A stretch of 64,000 nt of DNA, taken from assembly GCF_024385605.1 (NCBI RefSeq), contig NZ_JANFOJ010000008.1, positions 1 to 64,000 on the forward strand, read 5' to 3'. Under the pieces are notes generated by a model. That model ran no database searches. It was not told the origin of the DNA and saw only the letters and a list, made by a program, of their open reading frames with translations. Below are positions 26,248-33,878 of the stretch, one piece after another. The DNA comes from Sporolactobacillus sp. STSJ-5. GTDB taxonomy: Bacteria > Bacillota > Bacilli > Bacillales > Sporolactobacillaceae. A program made the position numbers and the translations under genes. The number at the start of each line of letters is the position of its first letter. Position 1 is the stretch's first letter.

Positions 26248-26799
26248 ATGCGCCCTTTACGGAAACAGATGCTCGAATGCCGCGACCCTGAGAAGATTAG
26301 TGATTTTCTGACACAAGCACGGATTGGATTTTTGGGCCTTTCTGATGAGGACTATCCCTATGTTGTGCCGCTTAATTTTGTTTGGTACAGCAATAAGTTT
26401 TATTTTCATGGGGCGGATGAAGGCAAAAAGGCAGATTTAATGAAGGCGAATGCGAACATCTGCTTTACGGTTTGTGAAGAATACGGAACAATGGCCCATC
26501 CTGTACCGGCACACACGGACACGGCTTATATGAGTGTTATGGCTTTTGGCAAAGTGACACATCTCACCGATTGGGATGAAGCGACAGTGGCGATGCAAAA
26601 ATTGTTGGATAAATATGTTCCCGGCTATTATGATCGAACGTTATCGCGAAATCATTTGGAAAAGTATCGTTCATCCATGGGTAGTGCGACAGCAGTATTC
26701 TGTCTTGATCCAGAGGCTTTGACTGCAAAAGAAAAACCGCTTGATCAAACCCGAAAATTTGAACCGGGAATGAAGGCAGGAAAGCATGAAGGTGATTAA
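26248..26799 (+). CDS. pyridoxamine 5'-phosphate oxidase family protein (NimA-like)
   Basis: 183 residues with the split-barrel flavin-binding fold. It resembles 5-nitroimidazole-resistance (NimA) type proteins: ARIGFLGLSDEDYPYVVPLNFVW region, FHGADEGKKADLM, NANICFTVCEE and SVMAFGKVTHL. The NimA family binds FMN or haem and reduces small substrates; the physiological substrate is unclear. ATG at 26248 is 8 bases from GGTGG; the upstream in-frame ATG at 26224 lacks a site. It is divergent from the MocR-type regulator, which probably controls it. Confidence 0.82.
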   Translation: MRPLRKQMLECRDPEKISDFLTQARIGFLGLSDEDYPYVVPLNFVWYSNKFYFHGADEGKKADLMKANANICFTVCEEYGTMAHPVPAHTDTAYMSVMAFGKVTHLTDWDEATVAMQKLLDKYVPGYYDRTLSRNHLEKYRSSMGSATAVFCLDPEALTAKEKPLDQTRKFEPGMKAGKHEGD

Positions 26800-26827
26800 G
26801 AAAGGGCAATCAGGTGATGAGAAACGA

Positions 26828-26914
26828 ATGGATACTCGGTACTACATTTCTGAGATAAGTCAACGTTTAGGGATCTTTTTTGACAATAGCAGAACATATG
26901 TGCTATATTTTTGA
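26828..26914 (+). pseudogene. possible MerR regulator remnant
   Basis: A 28-codon frame reads MDTRYYISEISQRLGI and then diverges to a stop. YYIxEISxxLGI is the usual N-terminus of MerR-type regulators, but the recognition helix that should follow is missing. It is probably a decayed fragment and could be chance. Confidence 0.35.
26880..26909 (+). promoter_or_regulatory. sigma-A type promoter
   Basis: TTGACA and TATATT are spaced by 18 bases, about 100 bases upstream of the alpha/beta hydrolase start. Confidence 0.6.
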
Positions 26915-27013
26915 AGTGCTTAAAGCAGAAATTAATGATTCACTTGAACGTCGATTATGACCGTTTCTTTTTGGCGGACAAGCTTTGGCAAATTTATCGC
27001 AGAAGGTGATTTG

Positions 27014-27784
27014 ATGAACGAGTATTTTGTGAAAAAAGCGAATGCAGTCCTTCGCTATAACGATTTTCCAGGTACTGAACAACCTATTTTGTTTATTCAT
27101 GGACTTGGTTGTGCCGGTTCTTTTGACTATCCGCAAGTGGCAGCCCAGGAAGCGTTAGCGAAACATCGCTGTGTAATTGTCGATCTTTTGGGCTCCGGCT
27201 ACAGTGACAAACCAAATGACTTCGGTTATACCGTTCAGGAACATGCAGAGTATCTTAAGGAATTTGTTGAATCGATAGGACTCGAGTCGTTTATCTTGTT
27301 TGGACATAGCTTGGGAGGAGCAGTAGCTCTGTCTTTAGCGGATCAATGCAGAGAACGAATCGATCGAATCATTTTGAGTGAAGCAAATTTAGATAAAAGT
27401 GATGAAGGATCGTCCAGCAAATATATTGCGGATTTTGATCGAAATGAATTTTTGAAAAATGGATTTAGAGAGTTAGTAGAGGAAAGTCGGAATAGCGGAA
27501 ATCAAATGTGGGCGGCATCTTTATCTCTATGGTCGCCCAGGGCAGCCTACTTAATTTGTAAATCTGCAGCAAAGGGGCAACAACCTTCAGGAAGAGAAGT
27601 TTTATACTCACTTGACTGTCCGAGGACGTTTATCTTTGGTGAACGCTCACTGCCGGACGCGGACGTACAGGTACTCCGAGCGCACGGTGTCACAATTGAA
27701 ATCGTTGAAAATGCCGGACACTCAATGGCGTGGGAGAATCCGCAGGGCCTGGCCGAAGCCATTCAAAAAGCTATTCAAGCGTGA
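27014..27784 (+). CDS. alpha/beta hydrolase
   Basis: 256 residues with the classic fold. The oxyanion region is FIHGLGCAGSFD (residues 27-38), the nucleophile Ser99 is in FGHSLGGAV, and the His is in ENAGHSMAWENP near the C-terminus. The acid is likely in the stretch after TFIFGERSLPD. It is an esterase- or lactonase-like enzyme of unknown substrate. AAGGTGA lies 6 bases before ATG 27014; an earlier in-frame ATG at 26957 lacks a site. It converges with the HAD gene at 27805. Confidence 0.83.
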   Translation: MNEYFVKKANAVLRYNDFPGTEQPILFIHGLGCAGSFDYPQVAAQEALAKHRCVIVDLLGSGYSDKPNDFGYTVQEHAEYLKEFVESIGLESFILFGHSLGGAVALSLADQCRERIDRIILSEANLDKSDEGSSSKYIADFDRNEFLKNGFRELVEESRNSGNQMWAASLSLWSPRAAYLICKSAAKGQQPSGREVLYSLDCPRTFIFGERSLPDADVQVLRAHGVTIEIVENAGHSMAWENPQGLAEAIQKAIQA

Positions 27785-27804
27785 AACTTGGACCCTTTCT
27801 TCGT

Positions 27805-28632
27805 TCATTCATCTGAATGGAAGTGCAGCTCCAGCCAACGAGCGACACCATCTTCATCGTTTGATTCAATGATTCCGGTCGCCTGCTCTTTTAATTCATC
27901 TACCGCATTTTCAACAGCGTAGGATTCATTCGATATTGAAAACATGGACAAGTCGTTCACTCGATCGCCAAATGAAACGATGCGATCAAAGCCCATGAGT
28001 TCTCTAAGTCGGACAATGGCATTGGCCTTCGTTGCCTGTGAGGGCATCACTTCGCACCAGTATTCCTCACGGTAGAGCTCTTGTTGGAAAATACACTGAT
28101 ATCTGCTGTCTTGGTCAAACCATTGATGAATCTTAGACATAGGTTTCTGCTCACCGATACAGGTAAAGTAGAATACATCCCCGGCATACAGATCGCTGAT
28201 CGTGTCTACACTGCGAAGGCGAGGGTCTCCTCTTCTTGAATGAAGATAATGGAGCATCCCGTCATTTTCGTATCCTTTTAGCCAACTCACACGCTCCACT
28301 TCGTTGACGAATGAGTAGACAAGCGGATAAAGGCTTCGCTCCGTGAGCCATTCCGCGACATTGCGTATGTCTCGCTCATTGAATGAGGCAGAGTCCAGCC
28401 GTTCGCCGGTTTGCGCATCGACAATGAATGCACCGTTATAGATAATGACCGGAATCGGTGTTCTCAGTCTCTTCGTAACAACAGAAGCTGAGACAAGTGA
28501 ACGTGCCGTGGCATAGGAAAAAGACATTCCGGATTCGATCAATTGGTTGATGGTGCTCATGCTGTATTCGGAAAGCTTGGATTGACTGTTTAGCAGCGTA
28601 CCGTCAAGGTCCGATACATAGAGTGTTTTCAT
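27805..28632 (-). CDS. Cof-type HAD phosphatase
   Basis: 275-residue HAD hydrolase of the Cof/IIB subfamily. Motif I is VSDLDGTLLNS (Asp nucleophile and acid/base), motif II is the Ser/Thr-containing start of the core, and motif IV is SFGDRVNDLSMF. Such enzymes dephosphorylate sugar phosphates, PLP or FMN. ATG at 28632 fits GAGGTG upstream; a GTG four codons earlier has no site. It is monocistronic. Confidence 0.87.
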   Translation of the reverse strand: MKTLYVSDLDGTLLNSQSKLSEYSMSTINQLIESGMSFSYATARSLVSASVVTKRLRTPIPVIIYNGAFIVDAQTGERLDSASFNERDIRNVAEWLTERSLYPLVYSFVNEVERVSWLKGYENDGMLHYLHSRRGDPRLRSVDTISDLYAGDVFYFTCIGEQKPMSKIHQWFDQDSRYQCIFQQELYREEYWCEVMPSQATKANAIVRLRELMGFDRIVSFGDRVNDLSMFSISNESYAVENAVDELKEQATGIIESNDEDGVARWLELHFHSDE

Positions 28633-28897
28633 GGAACACCTCACAGGAAAAATTTTGATTGCGAAAGAATCTCAAGTTGAGGACGTATAGTTGTGTAAAT
28701 TAGAGTTATCTATGAGGTAACAATGAGGTGATGAGAAGTTCGTTTTCACTGTGGTGGGCCGCGCTCCACCACAGTGAAAACGCAAAAATTTGATCTTCGC
28801 CTTCTTATTGAGTTCCCATAGAAAATGAACCAAAGTCCATGATCCCAATTAGAATTGAGTGAACCAATAACTTTTTCTAAAAGGAGAGATTCATAGG
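28633..28897. other. intergenic region with long perfect hairpin
   Basis: The main feature is a 17-bp perfect inverted repeat at 28741-28782 (listed separately). Apart from this and the flanking transposase remnant I see no gene. Confidence 0.5.
28741..28782. repeat. 17-bp perfect inverted repeat with GC-rich 8-base loop
   Basis: CGTTTTCACTGTGGTGG and its exact complement flank GCCGCGCT. No T run follows on either side, so it is not an ordinary terminator. It could be an end or leftover of a mobile element, or a structured RNA. Confidence 0.85.
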
Positions 28898-29023
28898 ACT
28901 CAAGTACAGATTACTCTAAATGATCAGATCTTGCATCAACTTTTTCTAGGATATTCTAAAGAATCCCTGCTGTTAATGTACTTTTGGAGGCGATTCTCAA
29001 TCAGGCCCAAATGAAACAATGAT
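28898..29023 (+). pseudogene. remnant of IS256-type transposase N-terminus
   Basis: After AAAAGGAGAGA, one frame reads TQVQITLNDQILHQLFLGYS. After a frameshift another reads LLEAILNQAQMKQ and stops. This matches the start of IS256-family transposases (MTQVQ.TLN..ll..LF...LLE.iLNQ). The start codon is destroyed (AGG in place of ATG) and the body of the gene is missing. No terminal repeats could be recognised. Confidence 0.65.
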
Positions 29024-29060
29024 CGATAAAAAATTAGTTGCGATATTGGTGTTTCTATTT

Positions 29061-29102
29061 AAGATGGATCATTAAAACTTGAATGTTTTAATGATCCATC
29101 TT
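29061..29102. terminator. 18-bp perfect stem-loop after helveticin-like gene
   Basis: AAGATGGATCATTAAAAC and its exact complement enclose TTGAAT. It lies 40 bases downstream of the bacteriocin gene on its strand and is likely to act as its 3' structure. The following U tract on that strand is poor (AAAUAG), so transcript stabilisation is also possible. Confidence 0.6.
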
Positions 29103-29141
29103 TGAAGCTTAAGTCTTAGTTTACATTTTTATGAAAGTTGA

Positions 29142-30347
29142 TTAAAAGTCACTTTTGGGTACTGTGAAAATTACTTTAGAACTATCGCTATGCAGAGATA
29201 CATTTAAATAAACATAATCCCCCTTTAACTGAATCCCTTCAGTTTCAACCTCATTACCAACTGGATTGTTTAAGACGCTACCTTCAGCCCCTTCAACAGC
29301 AACAGCGTATGGAGTAAAGTCAGTTGTGCCCCAGTTGCCCTTTTGAATAACTGGCTGATTACCAACGCCACCACTTGAAATATAAATGGCTTGTCCGTCA
29401 GAAAACTCAATCCCTTGAACAGATTGATGTGCAACTTTATTGTAAAAATCACTTGACGTATATGACTTTACACATTGAGCCACAACAGAAGCGTCACCAG
29501 CTGAAATATACTTTGAAGCTTGAGCTTCCTGAGTATCCAAAATATTATTTAGTCCAGCAGCATTGTAATAAGCAAATTGAACCGTATTGGACGTATTCAT
29601 TGACCAGATCATTAAATAGTTACGAGAGCTATCTAAAGCCGCTTCACAACGCTTTAATGTACCAAAAGATGAACCTGATTTATTGGCATGATTGATGCTC
29701 GAGAAACGAGGAACATCCGTGTAATCAATCGAAGCGCCGGCTTGATATTGAATCCGGGCAATTTGTGTTCCCCAGTCGATACCAGAAGCATCTGGGTTAT
29801 CTACCTGCGTAGCCTTTGCAACTACCCAAAAATAATCTTTTCCATTGTGATCCCCCCACTGTAACGTTTCACCATGCCCAAATCGCCTGAGAGTCATGTA
29901 ATCTTTCGCATTTAGTGATGAGCCGTTCAATGGAAAACGTGTAATGATTTGGGTGGCTCCCACACCACTATTATTAATTTGTTGAGTGGTGTAAACGTAT
30001 TGAGTTCCTACATAGGCAGTTTGGACAACATTTTTGTAGTGTAAACCATTTAATGTAAAAACCGCGGTACCAGTTGCCGCCTGAGAGGAAACAGTTACTT
30101 TTTGTTGATGACCTGCTGATTTTTCTTCTTTATACGCGTCATAGGCCTGCCGAGGGGCTTCAGGGTGATCCTTAAAATAGTGCTCCATGGCTTCATCGGA
30201 ATCAAAATCGTCTCGGTTCATAACTAATTGGTCGGTCGGAACAGGTTCACCAGCATCAAATCGCTCATCTAATGGGACGGCTTTATCATTTCCACTCATA
30301 ACAAATTTCTCCCCGTCTAAAAATTCGGTTTGTAATAATATTCGCAT
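29142..30347 (-). CDS. helveticin J-family class III bacteriocin-like protein
   Basis: 401 residues. The region from about residue 85 to the end resembles helveticin J, the large heat-labile bacteriocin of Lactobacillus helveticus: LNGLHYKNVVQTAYVG, YVYTTQQ, ITRFPLNG, FGHGETLQWGDHNGKDYFWV and QGIEFSDGQAIYISSGG. About 75 N-terminal residues (LDERFDAGEPVPTDQLV, DSDEAMEHYFKDHPEAPRQA) are extra and acidic. No signal peptide is visible, as also in helveticin. ATG at 30347 is chosen because AGAGG lies 9 bases upstream; the in-frame start at 30395 has none. It is divergent from a lipoprotein gene. Base composition is AT-rich and Lactobacillus-like, suggesting transfer. Killing activity is inferred. 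Confidence 0.8.
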   Translation of the reverse strand: MRILLQTEFLDGEKFVMSGNDKAVPLDERFDAGEPVPTDQLVMNRDDFDSDEAMEHYFKDHPEAPRQAYDAYKEEKSAGHQQKVTVSSQAATGTAVFTLNGLHYKNVVQTAYVGTQYVYTTQQINNSGVGATQIITRFPLNGSSLNAKDYMTLRRFGHGETLQWGDHNGKDYFWVVAKATQVDNPDASGIDWGTQIARIQYQAGASIDYTDVPRFSSINHANKSGSSFGTLKRCEAALDSSRNYLMIWSMNTSNTVQFAYYNAAGLNNILDTQEAQASKYISAGDASVVAQCVKSYTSSDFYNKVAHQSVQGIEFSDGQAIYISSGGVGNQPVIQKGNWGTTDFTPYAVAVEGAEGSVLNNPVGNEVETEGIQLKGDYVYLNVSLHSDSSKVIFTVPKSDF

Positions 30348-30454
30348 TATTAAAACCTCTTTCATTATAACACTATTGTGGGTTGATTTAAGCAATATAA
30401 GCTTTTCTTTAAGAAAAAGGAAAACCGCAAAGGCGTTTAGTCGATGCGTGACGT

Positions 30455-31370
30455 TATGTTATAATGAGGCAAAATAAGAGGATCATCACGCGGTCTCTGA
30501 ACTGGGCGTTACGATTAAGTCCAAAACTTATTAGCCGAGGGGGATTAAGGTATGAACAAACGGACAAAATTATTCATGATTTCAGTCCTTGCCGTAGCGA
30601 GCTTACTGACTATAACCTCATGCAATAAAACTAATGCATCAGCAACAATTAAAGTGGGCTACACGCCTTTAAAGACAGCTGCATCAACCCGTAACGTGGT
30701 TGCTACGGGTAAATACGCCCTTTATACAAAACCCGGCACGGTAAAGGGGGCTAAACGAGTGGCTTCCAAGAGCCAAATGAAAAAATTTGCTTCTTATACT
30801 CGTGCAGATACTGATTATTACGAGTTAATAGGGAGGAACCACGCTTATAAGGGTTCAACTTATTATTTTCGTGCCTATGGTTATAAAGTCACCTACACCG
30901 GTTCAGTTTATTATCGGGTCGTGACGATGAATGGTAAATATCGGGGGTACGTCTATGGAGGTAAAAAAGTTGGTTCCTTTGCTGGTGGAGTTAAAAAAGC
31001 AACAACTACCCAAGCGGCAGCAATTCCTGCTAACTTTAAAGATTACGTCGGAGTTATCATTCCAGGTAGTGTTTGGAATTATCCTCCCTACACGCAATAC
31101 AAGACTAAGCGATTAGGTAAAGTAAACTGGACGATTCCAAGTCTGGCTAAATTTAAAGTCACTAAGGCTGTAAAACGGACTCGGGAACAAGATACTTACT
31201 ACTACCTTAAATCTCAAAAGAGCTCCGTACCTTCAGGTTGGGTCAGTAGCCGTTACGTTATTTCTTACAGTGAAGTTGAAAGCAATGAAGGCATTACTCA
31301 TAATTGATTGCTCTAACGCGTCATTATATGTCACTCATCAACGATCAAATAAAAAAGAGGTTGCTCCGTA
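30455..31370 (+). repeat. duplicated unit, copy 1 (leader, lipoprotein gene, 3' flank)
   Basis: The stretch from the TATAAT-like box through a 75-base leader (AAAATAAGAGGATCATCACG), the lipoprotein gene and the 3' flank (CTCTAACGCGTCATT, then AAAAAGAGGTTGC) recurs at 31630-32605. Leader and flanks are nearly as conserved as the coding part, so duplication is recent or selected. Confidence 0.8.
30552..31307 (+). CDS. surface lipoprotein, copy 1 of tandem pair
   Basis: 251 residues. A lipoprotein signal peptide ends in the lipobox ITSC (Cys about 24). The mature part is Lys/Tyr-rich and basic, with segments such as ALYTKPGTVKGAKRVASKSQM, YFRAYGYKV, YYRVVTMNGKYRGYVYGGKK and a C-terminal SH3-like stretch ending SSVPSGWVSSRYVI. 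Similar segments occur in Lactobacillus S-layer-associated proteins. GAGGGGGA precedes the ATG. It is divergent from the helveticin-like gene and duplicated downstream. It may be an immunity or wall-binding protein; function is not established. Confidence 0.75.
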   Translation: MNKRTKLFMISVLAVASLLTITSCNKTNASATIKVGYTPLKTAASTRNVVATGKYALYTKPGTVKGAKRVASKSQMKKFASYTRADTDYYELIGRNHAYKGSTYYFRAYGYKVTYTGSVYYRVVTMNGKYRGYVYGGKKVGSFAGGVKKATTTQAAAIPANFKDYVGVIIPGSVWNYPPYTQYKTKRLGKVNWTIPSLAKFKVTKAVKRTREQDTYYYLKSQKSSVPSGWVSSRYVISYSEVESNEGITHN

Positions 31371-31732
31371 AGCAGTCTCTAATCAAAGAATGGTTCATGA
31401 AAATCCTTGGGATTTCATGGACCATTTTTAAGTCAATGAGCTTCTGATCTAAACCCACTCCAGTAGACCCTTTTAGGACTCGTGGGAACTTCTTTGTCCT
31501 CTGAAAGGTCTGCTATAATAAATCCAGGTGAGTAAAACGGGATATATCCACTATGGAAGCCACTATTTCACCTAGCTAACGACTTGTTCCAACTGAGATA
31601 TTGACACACAAAAAGGACTTGACCGGTTTATGCGTTATAATGGAGCAAAATAAGAGGATCATCACGCAGTCCCTGAGCTGAACTGGGCATTACGATTAAG
31701 CCCCAAACGTATTTGACGAGGGAGATTTAGGT
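31308..31732. other. spacer between duplicated lipoprotein genes
   Basis: It contains the 3' flank of copy 1, the terminator above, and the leader of copy 2 with TATAAT near 31634. The 200 bases between the terminator and the leader (31431-31630) hold no gene that I can see. Confidence 0.5.
31389..31430 (+). terminator. stem-loop terminator after lipoprotein copy 1
   Basis: AATGGTTCATGAAA and TTTCATGGACCATT form a 14-bp stem with one wobble, followed by TTT. Confidence 0.65.
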
Positions 31733-32605
31733 ATGAACAAATGGACAAAATTATTCATGGTTTCAGTCCTTGCTGTAGCGAGCTTACTGACTATAACATC
31801 ATGCAATACATCCAATAAACCCAATAAAACCGTTAAAACCAATACGGCAACAATTAAAGTGGGCTACACGCCTTTAAAGACAGCTGGCTCCACTCGTAAT
31901 GTGGTTGCTACAGGTAAATACGCCCTTTATACGAAACCCGGCACGGTAAAAGGGGCTAAACTAGTGGTTTCCAAGAGCAAGATGGCAAAATTTGCTTCTT
32001 ATACTCATGCAGATGCTGATTATTACTATGGTAGTCTGAGGAACCACGCTTATAAGGGTTCAACTTATTATTTCCGTGCCTACGGTTATAAAGTCACCCA
32101 CACCGGTTCCGTTTATTATCGTGTCGTGACGATGAATGGTAAATATCGGGGTTACGTCTATGGGGGCAAAAAAGTCGGCTCATTTGCTGGCGGAGTTAAA
32201 AAAGCAATGACTACCCAGCCCACAACAATTCCTGCTATCTATAAGGATCACGTCGTCGGGATTCACACTCCAGGTAATATTTGGAATTATCCTCCTTACA
32301 CGCAATATAAGACAAAGAGTTTAGCTCAAAAATCTGATTTTATAAACTCAACAATTCCAAGCAAGGCTGAATTTAAAGTCACTAAGGCTGTAAAACGGAC
32401 TCGGGAACAGGATACTTACTATTACCTTAAATCTCAAAAGAGCTCCGTACCTTCAGGTTGGGTAAGCGCCATGCGCATTCTTTCTTATTTTGAGATTCAG
32501 TGAAATGGAAGGTAATGAAAGGCGTTATTGATAATTGATCGCTCTAACGCGTCATTCATGTACGATCAACGATCAAATAGAAAAAAGAGGTTGCGCCGTA
32601 AGGAT
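31630..32605 (+). repeat. duplicated unit, copy 2
   Basis: Second copy of the leader-lipoprotein-3' flank unit. The leader differs from copy 1 by a few substitutions and a 5-base insertion near CTGAGCTGAACTGGG. Confidence 0.8.
31733..32503 (+). CDS. surface lipoprotein, copy 2 of tandem pair
   Basis: 256 residues, closely similar to the first copy along its whole length, with the same ITSC lipobox. It differs mainly by an Asn/Lys/Thr-rich insertion after the lipidated Cys (NTSNKPNKTVKTNT) and by a longer loop before the C-terminal SH3-like part (LAQKSDFINSTIP). The last residues differ (ILSYFEIQ against VISYSEVES). GAGGGAGA precedes the ATG. Two diverging copies next to a bacteriocin-like gene suggest selection for variation. 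Confidence 0.75.
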   Translation: MNKWTKLFMVSVLAVASLLTITSCNTSNKPNKTVKTNTATIKVGYTPLKTAGSTRNVVATGKYALYTKPGTVKGAKLVVSKSKMAKFASYTHADADYYYGSLRNHAYKGSTYYFRAYGYKVTHTGSVYYRVVTMNGKYRGYVYGGKKVGSFAGGVKKAMTTQPTTIPAIYKDHVVGIHTPGNIWNYPPYTQYKTKSLAQKSDFINSTIPSKAEFKVTKAVKRTREQDTYYYLKSQKSSVPSGWVSAMRILSYFEIQ

Positions 32606-32784
32606 CTTCGCACAACCATTAGAGCAGTTTTTTTGAAGTATATACTGAATGTTTCTCCCATCTTATTCTTAGTGATCTATTGTTTTTTCATAGGTTTGAT
32701 CTGGGTAGGTACATGTTTCTTTGTATCTCCTCAGTCGGAAACGTTATGATTCCAAATAAAATAAATGATTTTTGGAGGCAATGA

Positions 32785-33238
32785 ATGGAGATCAAAAAGG
32801 ATGATTTGACCGGAACCACGGTCATTGAATTGATCAGCGAGCATCTAAGGGATGGCAAAAAATTCGCCGCCCGAAAGTATTCATGCTCCTGATCTTGCCG
32901 CATTGAGAGGCCCGAAAATCACATTCTGGAGTGCGTGGAAAGGAGAAAAACTGCTTGGCTGCGGCGCACTGAAGGAGCTTGATGATCAACATAGAGAGTT
33001 AAAATCAATGCGAACATCCTTGCTGCATTTGAGGAAGATGGTCGCAAGGAATATTCTTCAGCACATCATTGACGTCGCAAGGTAGCGTGCCTATCGGCGA
33101 ATCAGTTTGGAAACCGGATCAATGGATGCTTTTGAACCAGCGAGAAGACTTTGCGAATGTTTTGGAATTGATGAGTGTCCTCCGTTTTCAGAATACAGGG
33201 CAGATCCAAATAGTGTTTTTATGACAAAAATGTTATAA
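32785..33238 (+). pseudogene. GNAT acetyltransferase broken by frameshifts
   Basis: Three frames together restore a typical 150-residue GNAT protein. It begins MEIKKDDLTGTTVIELISEH (ATG 32785 after TTGGAGG), continues after a shift near 32850 with MAKNSPPESIHAPDLAALRG and the core WKGEKLLGCGALKEL, and LHLRKMVARNILQHIIDVAR is followed by a stop at 33083. A further shift gives [20 protein letters not shown] and ends [10 protein letters not shown] at 33238. At least two frameshifts are therefore present, and the gene is inactive unless these are sequence errors. Confidence 0.85.
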
Positions 33239-33260
33239 ACGATTGTTGGCAGGCAAACGT

Positions 33261-33731
33261 TCAACGTGACGAGGCATTAGTGATAAATGCTCTGAGTTTC
33301 GACAGCGGGAATTCCTTTGCCCACAGTACATAATGCGCACCAGGAACCTTTACGATGTCACAATTTGATTGAGCAGTAAATGCTGCACTATTTTTTTGCT
33401 CAAATTGTGCTCTTTTTTGATTAATGCCTTCATAGGAGGCGTAGCAGAGACAGACGAAGCCTCCGGCCGAGTGCCCAATCAGATGAACCTGATCTTTTTT
33501 TTCTTCATCTAGAAAGTTGATTACCCAGTCGGCAATAGCTCTCGGCTTAATGGAACGATCAAAGCCCGAGCTCTCTCCGTATCCCGGCGAATTACAGAGA
33601 TAGAATTGATAATCCTCCTGAAAAAAATCGGCAATCATTTCGCCCTCCATTCCGGAAAAACCGGCAGCAGGAAAAAACAGGATCGTTTCCGTTCCTTTTC
33701 CAAATTTCTTGAATGCGCAGTGTCTCATCAA
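33261..33731 (-). pseudogene. alpha/beta hydrolase with internal deletion
   Basis: 156 residues. The first 100 are a normal alpha/beta hydrolase start (FFPAAGFSGMEGEMIAD, NSPGYGESSGF, nucleophile in IGHSAGGFVCLCYAS). They run directly into what looks like the C-terminal end of the same fold (KNSAAFTAQSNCDIVKVPGAHYVLW, the catalytic His being in GAHYVLW). The cap and acid region of roughly 90-100 residues is missing in frame. Family members are about 250 residues, so it is probably an in-frame deletion product and inactive. AAAGGAG precedes the ATG. Confidence 0.65.
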
Positions 33732-33878
33732 AACAGCTCCTTTACCTAATTTTAGTCCAATGAGTGGATCAGTTCATCTGTTTCGAAATGGAAATGATCT
33801 ATTTTTTTTGCTCTTGATAGACGAACAATTGAACGATGGATCCTGTATACTTGTACCATGCGAGTTATATGAACGGAA

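Noticed and set aside
32528-32749. 73-codon frame with one hydrophobic segment
   Set aside because: Its first half is the 3' flank of the duplicated lipoprotein unit; no ribosome site and no recognisable family.
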